Positions 46,741 through 55,550 of a stretch of DNA of 64,000 bases are shown here, in pieces; within the stretch, counting starts at the first letter, position 1, and each line of letters starts with the position of its first letter. The stretch comes from Xanthomonas campestris pv. badrii (GTDB lineage Bacteria; Pseudomonadota; Gammaproteobacteria; Xanthomonadales; Xanthomonadaceae). The translations under genes were made by a program, and so were the position numbers. The stretch spans positions 682,001-746,000 of the forward strand of contig NZ_CP051651.1 in assembly GCF_012848175.1 (NCBI RefSeq). Direction: 5' to 3'. The notes below the pieces were generated by a model that saw nothing but the letters and a program-made list of their open reading frames with translations, did no database searches and was not told the DNA's origin.

Positions 46741-47272
46741 CCAGTGCGTGGTCGGCCAGGTACAGGCCGGCCCATAGCTTGGGGTCCATCTGGTAGCCCT
46801 CGGCCATCTTCTGCACCAGCCAGGCGCCGACCTGCGCGCGCGGGATTTCGTGCACGGTGATGTCCTCGCTGGCATCGCCACCGCCGGCGCCGACCCTGCG
46901 CAGCCCGGTGGCGCGCACGAAGGCGATCTTCTCGCTACTGGCGCCGGCCGAGGTGGGGCCGATCATCAGCACTTCGGCATGCTCGGCGGTCCAGCCGGTC
47001 TCTTCTTCCAGCTCGCGGATGGCCGACAGTTCGATCGACTCGCCGGCATGCACGTCGCCCACCAGCCCGGCCGGCATTTCGATGGTGCGCGCCTGCAGCG
47101 GCACGCGGAACTGCTCGACGAACAGCATGGCATCGTCCGGGGTCACGGCCACGATGATCGCGGCCAGGCCGCCGGCATGCACGCGCTCGGAATATTCCCA
47201 GGTGCCGCGCACCACCATGCGCTGGTACTTGCCTTCGTAGACCACGGTGGGCGGCGTGTCGTGTCGGTTCAT
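46721..47272 (-). CDS. Nudix hydrolase, ADP-ribose pyrophosphatase-like
   Basis: A 183-residue protein with the complete Nudix box GDVHAGESIELSAI-REL-EEETGW (residues about 80-102) and the domain-start motif AAIIVAVTPDDAMLFVEQFRVPLQ found in ADP-ribose pyrophosphatases. It would cleave ADP-ribose or another nucleoside diphosphate derivative. The ATG 47272 overlaps the stop of the nuclease gene by four bases. Confidence 0.88.
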   Translation of the reverse strand: MNRHDTPPTVVYEGKYQRMVVRGTWEYSERVHAGGLAAIIVAVTPDDAMLFVEQFRVPLQARTIEMPAGLVGDVHAGESIELSAIRELEEETGWTAEHAEVLMIGPTSAGASSEKIAFVRATGLRRVGAGGGDASEDITVHEIPRAQVGAWLVQKMAEGYQMDPKLWAGLYLADHALDGTPRG

Positions 47273-48255
47273 GGCGTCGGGCCTTGGGACAGGGAAGCGG
47301 GAGGAAGGGGCGGCGTGCCGGCCGTGCAGGCGGCCAGCAGCCGCCGGCGCGTGAGCGGGCCGAAGCGCAGGCTGTCGCACAGCCCGGTCAGCATGTCGGT
47401 ATCGGCCGGTGCACGCGTGAAACCGGTGGCGGTGAGGTCCAGCGGCGCATCCAGCGCGATGGTGGTGAGCTGGCGCCACAGCAGCGCATGGTCGCGTTGT
47501 TCGCGCAGCCGCGCCGCCATCTGTGCCGCACCGCGCAGGCGCAGGAACGGGATCTCGTCGATACGCTCCAGCAGCGCGTCCAGACTGCCGAAATGCGCCA
47601 GCAGCACCGCCGCCGATTTGGCGCCGATACCGCTGATGCCGGGGATGTTGTCGATCGCATCGCCGCACAGCGCCAGGTAGTCGGCGATCTGGTGCGCATG
47701 CACGCCATGGCGTGCCTTCACACCGTCCATGCCCCAGCGCAGATTGCGTGCGTAGTCCCATTGTTCGTCGTGTTCGAACAACAGCTGCGACAGGTCTTTG
47801 TCGGCCGAGACGATGATGCCGCGCAGTCCATGCCCGCGCGCGCTGTGCAGGGCGCTGCCGATCAGATCGTCGGCCTCGTATTCGCGGTGGGCCAGCACGC
47901 TCAGCCCCAGCGCCGCGCACAGCGCCTTGCAATGGGCGAACTGGCGCCGCAACGCGTCCGGCGCCGGTTCGCGGTTGCCCTTGTAGGCAGGGTAGATCGC
48001 GTGCCGGAAGCAACTGTCCAGCGCCTCGTCGAAGGCGATGGTGATGTACTGCGGGTGCTCGCGTTCGAGCAGATCCAGCAGGAAGCGCGCAAACCCGTGC
48101 ACGGCGTTGGTCGGCCAGCCCTGCGCGTCCTGGAATTCATCCGGAATCGAATGCCAGGCGCGAAACACGTACAGGCTGGCATCCACCAGATACAGCGGCT
48201 CCGGTCGCGGGCCGCCCGGCAGCGCCGCTGCAATGGCGCCGGGCAGCGTGCTCAT
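47269..48255 (-). CDS. 5'-3' exonuclease / flap endonuclease domain protein (ExoIX-like)
   Basis: A 328-residue protein equivalent to the N-terminal nuclease domain of DNA polymerase I, without polymerase. LVDASLYVFRAWHSIP and YEADDLIGS carry acidic metal ligands, VSADKDLSQLL follows, and the DNA-binding helix-hairpin-helix is GDAIDNIPGISGIGAKSAAVLL. It would cut 5' flaps or RNA-primer ends. Start ATG 48255 overlaps the nitroreductase stop by four bases; an open frame extends upstream but without family residues. Confidence 0.88.
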   Translation of the reverse strand: MSTLPGAIAAALPGGPRPEPLYLVDASLYVFRAWHSIPDEFQDAQGWPTNAVHGFARFLLDLLEREHPQYITIAFDEALDSCFRHAIYPAYKGNREPAPDALRRQFAHCKALCAALGLSVLAHREYEADDLIGSALHSARGHGLRGIIVSADKDLSQLLFEHDEQWDYARNLRWGMDGVKARHGVHAHQIADYLALCGDAIDNIPGISGIGAKSAAVLLAHFGSLDALLERIDEIPFLRLRGAAQMAARLREQRDHALLWRQLTTIALDAPLDLTATGFTRAPADTDMLTGLCDSLRFGPLTRRRLLAACTAGTPPLPPASLSQGPTP

Positions 48256-48827
48256 GGAGTCCAGTCGCGCAGCAGGGCGCGCGGGTCCGGGCGCTCGCGT
48301 TCGGGCACCTGCAGGCGCGGCGTACCGATATGGATGAAGCCGGCGATGCGTTCGTGTTCCTGCAGGCCCAGGTAGCCGCCCACCGCGGGGTCGTAGGCCA
48401 TCCACGCGGTCAGCCATTGCGCGCCGAAACCATGCGCCTGTGCGGCCTGCAGCAGTGCAAAACACACGCAGCCGGCAGTGAGCAGCTGTTCCTGCTCGGG
48501 CACCTTGTGGTCCGGCCGCAGCGTGGCGATCACCACGATCACCAGCGGCGCGTCGTTGAAGCGGTTGCGGTCTTTTTCCACTGCCGCCGGCGCTGCCAAC
48601 GGATCGGCGGCCTGGGTGCGCTCGGCGAGGAAATCGCCCAGCGCGTGGCGTGCATCGCCCTGGATACGCAGGAAGCGGAACGGCACCAGCTTGCCGTGGT
48701 CGGGCACGCGCACGGCCGAGGCCAGCATGCGCAGCAGGGTGTCTTCATCCGGGCCGGGTTCGCCCAACTGCTTGGAGGGAACCGAGCGACGCGCATCCAG
48801 CGCCTGAAGCGAATACGGTGCGTGCAT
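48252..48827 (-). CDS. Nitroreductase family protein (YdjA-like)
   Basis: A 191-residue FMN-dependent nitroreductase: LDARRSVPSKQLGEPGPDEDTLLRML at the N-terminus, ASAVRVPDHGKLVPFRF at the flavin site, and AAQAHGFGAQWLTAWMAYD and GFIHIGTP in the C-terminal half. It would transfer hydride from NAD(P)H to nitro- or quinone-type compounds. It is the first gene of the overlapping minus-strand operon leading to ExoIX-like, Nudix and amidohydrolase genes. Confidence 0.87.
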   Translation of the reverse strand: MHAPYSLQALDARRSVPSKQLGEPGPDEDTLLRMLASAVRVPDHGKLVPFRFLRIQGDARHALGDFLAERTQAADPLAAPAAVEKDRNRFNDAPLVIVVIATLRPDHKVPEQEQLLTAGCVCFALLQAAQAHGFGAQWLTAWMAYDPAVGGYLGLQEHERIAGFIHIGTPRLQVPERERPDPRALLRDWTP

Positions 48828-48892
48828 AGGGAAGGGTTCTGGGGGAGTGCTGCGATTATAGACGGGGCGCTGCCCAACGCCCGCCTCACTGC

Positions 48893-49409
48893 GGCAAGGC
48901 CCGGCGAGGCCTGCCGCGTGGGCTGCGCGAGCACCTCATACGCGCAGCGGCCGCGCGTGGCGTGAACCTGGCCAGCACCGGCCTGGACCCCAGCGATGCC
49001 GATGCGCTGGATCTGATCGCGCTGTTGTTCGAGGCGATTCTGGTGCAGCGCCAGTTGTCCGACGGGCAACCCAGCATGCTCGGCGCGTTGCTGGTGCCGA
49101 TGGCCAAACTGGCGATGCGCGATGGCCACCTGTTCATGCGCGACGGTCATCCGGTGCGGCGTCTGCTCAACCTGCCGGTCGACGCCTGCGATGGCAATGG
49201 CGGCGAGACCCCGGCCGAACCGGCCTTGCTGGCGCGGGTGGATGTTCGTCGACCGGCGCGGCGGGCGGTCGTGCGTGTGCTCGCCGGAAGATCTGGCGAT
49301 GATGGTCTGGCTGGACCGGCCGCGCCTGCACCGCGAAGACGGCGCCTTCTACAGCGCGATGCAGGGTGTGGTCGACGCGCTGGACGCGTCTGCCACGCTG
49401 AAGGCTTAA
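48893..49409 (+). pseudogene. Truncated and internally deleted DUF1631 paralogue
   Basis: Two pieces in different frames match the neighbouring intact DUF1631 protein. Frame 2, up to about 49240, reads LDPSDADALDLIALLFEAIL and RDGHPVRRLLN, like the paralogue's LDPMDEDAIDLVGMLFDVML and KTHPARRLLN. Frame 3, from about 49240, reads MFVDRRGGRSCVCSPEDLAM and DGAFYSAMQGVVDALD, like its C-terminal FVNRRGVRFCVASPEELAV and DGAFDSAMQGVIDRLD. The N-terminal half and about 270 residues between the pieces are missing, with a frame change at the junction. It is a decayed duplicate. Confidence 0.85.
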
Positions 49410-49631
49410 CCCTTGCAGGCGGATAACGATCAGCGGCAGGCTCCACCGTGCCGTTGCGAGCTAGGATGGAGGCTGGACAAGCGAACCCTGGGTAGTCACG
49501 AGTAAAGTGAGATATGCATCACACTTATCAAACGAGCGAAACGCCTACCATGCGGGGGCGGAATTTGGGGCCGCGTCTGTTATTCCTCGTTTGAATATTT
49601 TCGCGCCTGCAGAGGCGGGGAGCCTTTGCGC

Positions 49632-51986
49632 ATGACTTTCCAGCCCAGTCCGTCAGGACACCCGGGCCGTGACCAACGCTTGCTCGAACAGGCGCACGAC
49701 GCATTCGTGCCGCCGCTCGTGCAGGTGTTTGCAGCTGCAGTCGCACATTTCGATGATGTCCTGTTCGATCGCGCCGAATCCGCGGGCGCGTCACAGTTGC
49801 TGTTTCTCGATGGCATGCGCGAGTTGCGCCGCAAGCGCGAGGACGTGGCCACGCAGTTCCGCCAGCAGTTGGAAGACGGCTGGCAGGCGCTGCTGCTCGG
49901 TACCCCGTTGTCGGCCGAAGTGGTGCTGGCCGGCGACATGGGTACCGGCCCGCTGAGCCTGGTGCCCGAACACGTGCTCGAATCGCGGCTGGCGGTGCGC
50001 AACCTGGCCACCGTGCTGCTGCGCGATTTCAAGCAGGTGCTGGCGCGTGTCGATCGCCGCCTGGGCTGGATTGCGGGCGGCCTGGAGCTGGTGGCCGATA
50101 CCAACCCGTTCGGACCGGAACATCTGGGCGTGGCGATCCACGAAGCCTTCGCCACCTGCGACCTGGCGCCCGAAGTGCGTCTGGTGCTGATCAAGTTGTG
50201 CGAGCGCGATCTGGCCGAGCCGATCGGCAAGCTGTACGCGCGCCTGGACGAAACGCTGGCCAAGGCCGGGGTGATGCCGGAAATCTCCCAGCCCAAGCGC
50301 CCGCCGCCGCGCATGCAGCCGCGGGGCGAAACGCCTGAAGAACGCGCGCAGGCCGAGGCGCAGGGCAACGCCGAGATGGGCGGCGACGAGCACGGCGACC
50401 AGTACGCGCCGGCCTGGGCCAACCGCTTCCTGGACCGCTGGGCGCACAGCCGTGGCCGCATGCAGGCGGCCGCACAGCGTGGCCATGCCGAGGGTGCAAG
50501 CGGTGGTGGCATGGACGGCGACGCCGATCACCCCGCTGGCAGCCAGGGCATGCTGCTGGATGCCTTGCACGAATTGCTGCAGCAGACCCGCAGCGTGCGC
50601 GACAGCGCCGCGTCGGCCGCCTCGGTGGCGGTGGGCCAGCAACGCCCGCTGAGCCAGCGCGAAATGATGTCGGTGCTGTCGCTGCTGCAGGCCACGCCCA
50701 GCGCGACCCTGCAGGCAGCGATCGGCGACGACAACGAATCGCTCGCGCAGCGTCTGAAGAACGAGGTGCTCAACAGCGCCACGCGGCTGGGCGTGGACCC
50801 GGCCACCGCCAAGCTCGACCCGATGGACGAAGACGCCATCGACCTGGTCGGCATGCTGTTCGACGTGATGCTGGACGAACGCGATCTGGAAAGCCGCTCG
50901 CGCGAGATGATCGGCCGGCTGGTGGTGCCGTTCGTCAAGGTGGCGCTGCTGGACCGCAAGATGTTCGTGCAGAAGACGCATCCGGCGCGGCGCCTGCTCA
51001 ATTCGCTGGCCGAGGCCTGCGAAGGCAATAACGGCGACAGCGCCGCCGAGCGCGTGCTGATGGGCAAGGTCGAGGAAATCGTCGACCGCCTGGTGGCCGA
51101 ATTCAACGAAAACCTGGCGATCTTCCTGACCCTGGAAGAAGAATTCCGCGACTTCCTGACCCAGCATCGCCGCCGGGTGGAAATTGCCGAACGCCGCGCC
51201 ACCGAAACCCAGCGCGGCCAGGAAAAACTCGAACTGGCGCGCAGCCGCGCGCTGGCGGAGCTGGAGCAGCGCGTGCCCGACGGCGCGGGCCTGCCCAAGG
51301 CAGTGGACGATTTCCTGCGCCAGCCGTGGCTGCATCATCTGACCATGGCGATCCTGCGCGATGGCGATGAAGGCCCCGGCACGGTGGAAGCGCTGGCGCT
51401 GGCCGACGGCGTGCTGGAAGAACTGGCCGAGGCGCGCCGCCACATCATCGGCAAGCCCTGGCTGCAGGTCTGGCAGCCGGCACTGCACCGCGTCTTCGCC
51501 AGCGTGGGGTTGCATGGCGATGCGGTGGTGGTGGCGATCACGGCGCTGCACGACACGCTGCAGGCCATTGCCGAGGCGCGCCCGGAACTGGAAAAAGCCT
51601 TGCCGGAACTGCCGCAGGTCAACCTGCCGCCACCGGCCGCCGAAAGCGTCAGCGTGGTGCTGGGCGCCGAAGCGGTGGCGCAGAGTATCGACAGTGCCGA
51701 TGCCGAGCGCTTCCGCGCCATGGACATCGGCACCTGGCTGGATTTCGTCGACAAGGACGGCAAGGTGCAGTCCGGTAAGCTGTCGTGGGTGAGCCCGATC
51801 TCGCAGCGGTTGTTGTTCGTCAACCGGCGTGGCGTGCGTTTCTGCGTCGCCTCGCCGGAAGAACTGGCGGTGATGGTGCGGTTGGGCCGCTTGCGCGAGC
51901 ACATCAACGATGGCGCCTTCGACAGCGCGATGCAGGGCGTGATCGACCGGCTGGACCCGCTGCACACCAACAGCACGGTGCACTGA
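49632..51986 (+). CDS. DUF1631 family protein
   Basis: A 784-residue protein of the DUF1631 family (often mislabelled thymidine phosphorylase). It is largely helical, with a Pro/Glu-rich low-complexity stretch about residues 225-300. The C-terminal segment (RFRAMDIGTWLDFVDKDGKVQSG, SPISQRLLFVNRRGVRFCV, here shown in parts) resembles a small beta-barrel in layout, perhaps PilZ-like. I choose ATG 49632; a TTG two codons upstream is possible. The family has no established activity. A decayed paralogue lies just upstream. Confidence 0.85.
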   Translation: MTFQPSPSGHPGRDQRLLEQAHDAFVPPLVQVFAAAVAHFDDVLFDRAESAGASQLLFLDGMRELRRKREDVATQFRQQLEDGWQALLLGTPLSAEVVLAGDMGTGPLSLVPEHVLESRLAVRNLATVLLRDFKQVLARVDRRLGWIAGGLELVADTNPFGPEHLGVAIHEAFATCDLAPEVRLVLIKLCERDLAEPIGKLYARLDETLAKAGVMPEISQPKRPPPRMQPRGETPEERAQAEAQGNAEMGGDEHGDQYAPAWANRFLDRWAHSRGRMQAAAQRGHAEGASGGGMDGDADHPAGSQGMLLDALHELLQQTRSVRDSAASAASVAVGQQRPLSQREMMSVLSLLQATPSATLQAAIGDDNESLAQRLKNEVLNSATRLGVDPATAKLDPMDEDAIDLVGMLFDVMLDERDLESRSREMIGRLVVPFVKVALLDRKMFVQKTHPARRLLNSLAEACEGNNGDSAAERVLMGKVEEIVDRLVAEFNENLAIFLTLEEEFRDFLTQHRRRVEIAERRATETQRGQEKLELARSRALAELEQRVPDGAGLPKAVDDFLRQPWLHHLTMAILRDGDEGPGTVEALALADGVLEELAEARRHIIGKPWLQVWQPALHRVFASVGLHGDAVVVAITALHDTLQAIAEARPELEKALPELPQVNLPPPAAESVSVVLGAEAVAQSIDSADAERFRAMDIGTWLDFVDKDGKVQSGKLSWVSPISQRLLFVNRRGVRFCVASPEELAVMVRLGRLREHINDGAFDSAMQGVIDRLDPLHTNSTVH

Positions 51987-52155
51987 GTGGAAGTCATCGC
52001 GCTACAGCAACGGCAGCGCGGTTGATCGAGACAGGCACGCGCTCGTATGTGCTGCATGCAGCGCAGCGCAATCCGCCCAAGATGCACGTCATCGGCGCAA
52101 GAGCGGCGCAGTCATTGCTCCGCTGCAGCAACTGGCTGCGCTGTCACCTTCGCTG

Positions 52156-53019
52156 TTACCGCGATGCCGGGCCGATGAACTCCAATGCTCGCGTCATCAC
52201 CGAGGCATGATCGACCAGGCGGTTATGGCCCAGGCCTTCGGTGCTGAACAACTGCGCGCCGGGCCACAGCGCGGCGAAGCGGGCGCCTTCTTCCCACGGC
52301 GTCTCGCGGTCGCGGCGGTCGTGGATGACCAGCGCCGGGCGATCGAACCGTGGCAGATGGGTGCTGGCATCGAAGTCGGCAAAGCAGGTGCCGGTCAGCT
52401 GGATCAACCAGTTTTCGAACGGCACGAACGTCGCCGGCGCGATGCCGGCGGCCTGGAACTGGCGCCTGGCGCTGCCGGCCGGCTCCACCAGTGGGGCGAT
52501 CAGCACATAGCGCTGCGGCCGCCACGCCGGAGCATCGGCAAACACCGCCGCCGCGGTGCCCAAGGAGTGGCCGATCAAGACGGCGGGAGGCCCGAAGCGG
52601 CTGCCGACCTGGGCAAGGATTTTCACGAAGTGCGGCAGATTGCTGATCCTGCCGCTGCTCAGGCCGTGCGCGGCCTGATCGAAGGCCAGCACCGCATAGC
52701 CGAGCGCGCGCAACTGCGGAACCCAGGCGGCAAAGCGCAGCCCGTAGCTGGCCCAGCCATGCGAGAGCAGGACGTACGGCTGCCGGGTGGGATCGCCCCA
52801 TTGGTAGACGGCGATGTCGAAGCCGTCGATGTGCAGGGTCTGGCGCTGCACATCGTCCAGGGCGGCGGCGATGTCGGCGGCCTGGCTGCGGCCGGAAGCT
52901 GCCGGAGTGACGAAGCGGCGCGCCAGATAGCGGCCGGTCGGGCCGGGTGCCACCCGGCTGGCGCTGGCCAACAGGCCGCGCAGCAGGCGCGCGCGCAGCT
53001 TGGCGATGGACGGGCTCAT
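52156..53019 (-). CDS. Alpha/beta hydrolase
   Basis: A 287-residue hydrolase. LSHGWASYGLRFAAWVPQLRALG is the oxyanion region, the nucleophile is in LIGHSLGTAAAVF, the acid in VIHDRRDRETPWEEG, and the histidine in TEGLGHNRLVD. ATG 53019 has AAGGA upstream at good spacing. It is transcribed away from the TetR gene across a region with two operator-like palindromes, so it is probably repressed by TetR. Substrate unknown. Confidence 0.86.
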   Translation of the reverse strand: MSPSIAKLRARLLRGLLASASRVAPGPTGRYLARRFVTPAASGRSQAADIAAALDDVQRQTLHIDGFDIAVYQWGDPTRQPYVLLSHGWASYGLRFAAWVPQLRALGYAVLAFDQAAHGLSSGRISNLPHFVKILAQVGSRFGPPAVLIGHSLGTAAAVFADAPAWRPQRYVLIAPLVEPAGSARRQFQAAGIAPATFVPFENWLIQLTGTCFADFDASTHLPRFDRPALVIHDRRDRETPWEEGARFAALWPGAQLFSTEGLGHNRLVDHASVMTRALEFIGPASR

Positions 53020-53044
53020 GGGCATTCCTTGTGGGGGCGATCGC

Positions 53045-53065
53045 CATCTTGTCGATGACAAGATG
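53045..53065. promoter_or_regulatory. TetR operator 1 (CATCTTGTC-GAT-GACAAGATG)
   Basis: A perfect 9-bp inverted repeat with a 3-nt spacer, 25 nt before the hydrolase start. It is paired with a near-copy centred 41 bp away. Confidence 0.85.
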
Positions 53066-53085
53066 CGCGCTCAGTCTGGTGCCTG

Positions 53086-53106
53086 AATCTTGTCATCGTC
53101 AAGATG
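53086..53106. promoter_or_regulatory. TetR operator 2 (AATCTTGTC-N3-GTCAAGATG)
   Basis: Same outer arms as operator 1 (ATCTTG ... CAAGAT), with a different centre, 35 nt before the TetR start. Two sites in one divergent promoter region fit repression of both genes. Confidence 0.82.
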
Positions 53107-53141
53107 ATCTGTTGCACTGAGGTCCCGACAAGCGAACCGCC

Positions 53142-53741
53142 ATGCCGCGCTCAGCGACCCCTGCTGCCTATCACCACGGCGATCTGCCGGCCGCGCTGCG
53201 GCGTGCCGGCTGGGCGTTGCTGGGCGAATCCGGGCTGCGGGGACTCACCCTGCGCGAATGCGCGCGGCGGGCCGGCGTGTCGCATGCCGCGCCGGCGCAC
53301 CACTTCGGCTCGCTGGATGGGCTGCTGGCGGAGCTGGCCGCCGACGGCTACGAGCGCATGCTCGCGCGCATCCGCGCCACCCAGCAGGAACTGGACGATC
53401 CGCTGCTGGGTTGCGGGCTGGGCTATATCCGGTTTGCCGTGGAGTTTCCGCAGCAATTCCGCTTGATGCTGGGGCTGGACGTGCGTGCCAGCGGCCTGCC
53501 ACGGCTGCTGCAGGTCAGCGAGGCGGCGATGGCCTATCTGCGCGATACGGTGCGCGCCCAGTGGATCGCCCGGCATGGCAGCGAACCGGAGGCAGAGTTG
53601 CTGGAGCAACGTACCCTGCTGGCCTGGAGCGCGGTGCACGGCTATGCCTCGCTGGCGATCGACGGCAGGCACGCACGGTTGCGCGCCTTCGCGCCGGAGA
53701 GCGTGATGGCTCCCTTGTTGAAGGGCCTGCTGGAGCCCTAG
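53142..53741 (+). CDS. TetR/AcrR-family regulator
   Basis: A 199-residue regulator. The N-terminal YHHGDLPAALRRAGWALLGESGLRGLTL and recognition helix AGVSHAAPAHHFGSLDGLL are typical of TetR proteins of the WHG-containing subtype, whose C-terminal ligand domain is visible here with SAVHGYASLAIDGRH. It is divergent from an alpha/beta hydrolase and probably controls that gene and itself through the twin palindromes. The inducing ligand is unknown. Confidence 0.89.
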   Translation: MPRSATPAAYHHGDLPAALRRAGWALLGESGLRGLTLRECARRAGVSHAAPAHHFGSLDGLLAELAADGYERMLARIRATQQELDDPLLGCGLGYIRFAVEFPQQFRLMLGLDVRASGLPRLLQVSEAAMAYLRDTVRAQWIARHGSEPEAELLEQRTLLAWSAVHGYASLAIDGRHARLRAFAPESVMAPLLKGLLEP

Positions 53742-53891
53742 CGCAGCGAGCGGCGTCGCGGCTGCCGATGCCGGCAAGCGCAGGCGGTGATGTCTCAGGC
53801 CGGCGGGTTGCCGCCCGCCTCCTGCATCGCCGGCGCGGGCGGTGCGCTCTGCTAGCATCGCGGCCACTGGAGCGCGAGACCGGAGCAACGC

Positions 53892-54980
53892 ATGGCTGTG
53901 CAGGTGCTGGTGCTGAAAGAACGGGCGGCGGGCGAACGCCGGGTGGCGGCGACGCCGGAAACGGTCAAGAAGCTGGTCGCGCTTGGTGCCGGCGTGTGGA
54001 TCGAGCCGGACGCCGGCCGCGCCAGCAGCATGGACGATACGGCGTATGTGGCCGCCGGTGCGCAGCCTGCCGACGCGCAGACGCTGGCGCAGGCCGACGT
54101 GGTGCTCTGCGTGCAGGCACCGCCCACCGAGTTGCTGCTGCAATGCAAATCGCAGGCGGTGGTGATCGGCATGCTGGCGCCCGATGCCGACCCGGCGCGC
54201 GCGCAGGCATTTGTCACCCGCGGACTGGTGGCGTTTCCGCTGGAGCGCCTGCCGCGCACCACCCGTGCGCAATCGATGGACGTGCTGAGTTCGCAGGCGG
54301 GCATGGCCGGCTACAAGGCGGTGCTGATCGCCGCACACCTGGCGCCGCGCTTCTTTCCGATGCTGACCACCGCCGCCGGCACCATGCGCCCGTGCAAGGT
54401 GCTGGTGATCGGTGCCGGCGTGGCGGGCCTGCAGGCGATCGCCACCGCCAAGCGGCTGGGCGCGCAGGTGGAAGGCTTCGATGTGCGGCCGGAAACGCGC
54501 GAACAGATCGCTTCATTGGGCGCACGCTTTCTGGACCTGGGCATCAGCGCCGCCGGCGAGGGCGGCTATGCGCGGCAGCTCACCGACGACGAACGCGCCG
54601 AACAGCAGCGCCGCCTGGCCGAGCACCTCAAGAGCGTGGACGTGGTGGTGTGCACGGCAGCGGTGCCCGGGCGGCCCGCGCCGAAGATCGTCACCACCGA
54701 GATGGTGCGTGGCATGCGCCCTGGCAGCGTGATCGTGGATCTGGCTGCGGAAACCGGCGGCAACTGCGCTGCAACACGCCCGGGCGAGACCTACGACCTG
54801 GACGGCGTGGCAATCGCCGGCCCGCTCAATTTGGCCAGCCAGGGGGCCGTGCACGCCAGCGAGATGTTCGCGCGCAACGTGTATGCGTTCGCGGCATTGT
54901 TGATCAAGGACGGCGCACTGTCGTTCGACTGGGACGATGAACTGCTGGCCAAGACGCGTTGGTCGGCCCCGGTGGGATAG
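53892..54980 (+). CDS. pntAA: NAD(P) transhydrogenase alpha subunit, NAD-binding domain I
   Basis: A 362-residue soluble subunit, equivalent to the N-terminal part of E. coli PntA. Key motifs are LKERAAGERRVAATPETV at the start, VIGMLAPDAD, RAQSMDVLSSQAGMAGYKAV, the nucleotide motif VLVIGAGVAGLQAIATAKRLGA and the C-terminal PGRPAPKIVT and LAAETGGNC. It binds NAD(H) and passes hydride to NADP+ with the membrane and beta subunits, driven by the proton gradient. Its partners pntAB and pntB lie 1.6 kb downstream, after a minus-strand operon. Confidence 0.94.
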   Translation: MAVQVLVLKERAAGERRVAATPETVKKLVALGAGVWIEPDAGRASSMDDTAYVAAGAQPADAQTLAQADVVLCVQAPPTELLLQCKSQAVVIGMLAPDADPARAQAFVTRGLVAFPLERLPRTTRAQSMDVLSSQAGMAGYKAVLIAAHLAPRFFPMLTTAAGTMRPCKVLVIGAGVAGLQAIATAKRLGAQVEGFDVRPETREQIASLGARFLDLGISAAGEGGYARQLTDDERAEQQRRLAEHLKSVDVVVCTAAVPGRPAPKIVTTEMVRGMRPGSVIVDLAAETGGNCAATRPGETYDLDGVAIAGPLNLASQGAVHASEMFARNVYAFAALLIKDGALSFDWDDELLAKTRWSAPVG

Positions 54981-55055
54981 GTCGGCCGGGTCGCTGCCTG
55001 CTCCATCGGGCCTGCTGTCGTCCGTTGGCCGCGCGTGGTGGTTTGTCGCACGCGC

Positions 55056-55550
55056 TCAATCGTCGGTCGGCGGATGCTCGCGCAACCAGGCGCTGCGCTC
55101 GGCCGGGGACATTTTTTGCCAGCGTTGCTGCAGTTCGTTGCGTTGTTGCGGGTTGAGCGTGCGCATGCGGTCGAACAAGGCCTTGGCTTGGCGGCGTTGC
55201 TCCGGGCTCATGTTGCGGAAGCGGTCCATGCCGGTCTTGGCCTGCTTGCGCTGCTCCGGCGTCATGTCCAGCCAGCGGCGGGCATGGCGGTACATGCGTG
55301 GGCGTTCTTCGGGCACATCGTTCCAGCGCTCGCGCAGGGCGTCGATCATGACCTGACGCTGTTGCTGGGTCAGCTTGTCCCACTCCGGCATCGGCGTCTC
55401 GTCGCGCGGCCTCGGGCCGTGCGGGCCGGGTCCGTCCATCATCGGCGGTGGCCCCGGCGGCGGGCGGTCCTGCGCCAACAGCGGCGCGCATGGCCCGGTG
55501 CAGAGCAACAGGGTCAACAGCAGGCGGGTGGTGCGGGTCATCGTGCTCAT
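55056..55550 (-). CDS. Exported DUF3106 protein
   Basis: A 164-residue exported protein: signal peptide (LLLTLLLCTGPCAPLLA), a Pro/Gly-rich stretch, then three repeats of a short helix pair, recognisable in MPEWDKLTQQQRQVM, WLDMTPEQRKQAK, FRNMSPEQRRQAK and QKMSPAERSAW. This is the DUF3106 pattern. Its ATG overlaps the stop of the membrane-protein gene upstream. Likely periplasmic partner or target of the sigma factor system; function unknown. Confidence 0.85.
   Translation of the reverse strand: MSTMTRTTRLLLTLLLCTGPCAPLLAQDRPPPGPPPMMDGPGPHGPRPRDETPMPEWDKLTQQQRQVMIDALRERWNDVPEERPRMYRHARRWLDMTPEQRKQAKTGMDRFRNMSPEQRRQAKALFDRMRTLNPQQRNELQQRWQKMSPAERSAWLREHPPTDD

Noticed and set aside
49507..49522. 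GTGA ... TCAC pair resembling a Clp/CRP site before the DUF1631 gene
   Set aside because: The half-sites are separated by 8 nt instead of 6 and the flanks do not match, so it is not a convincing site.
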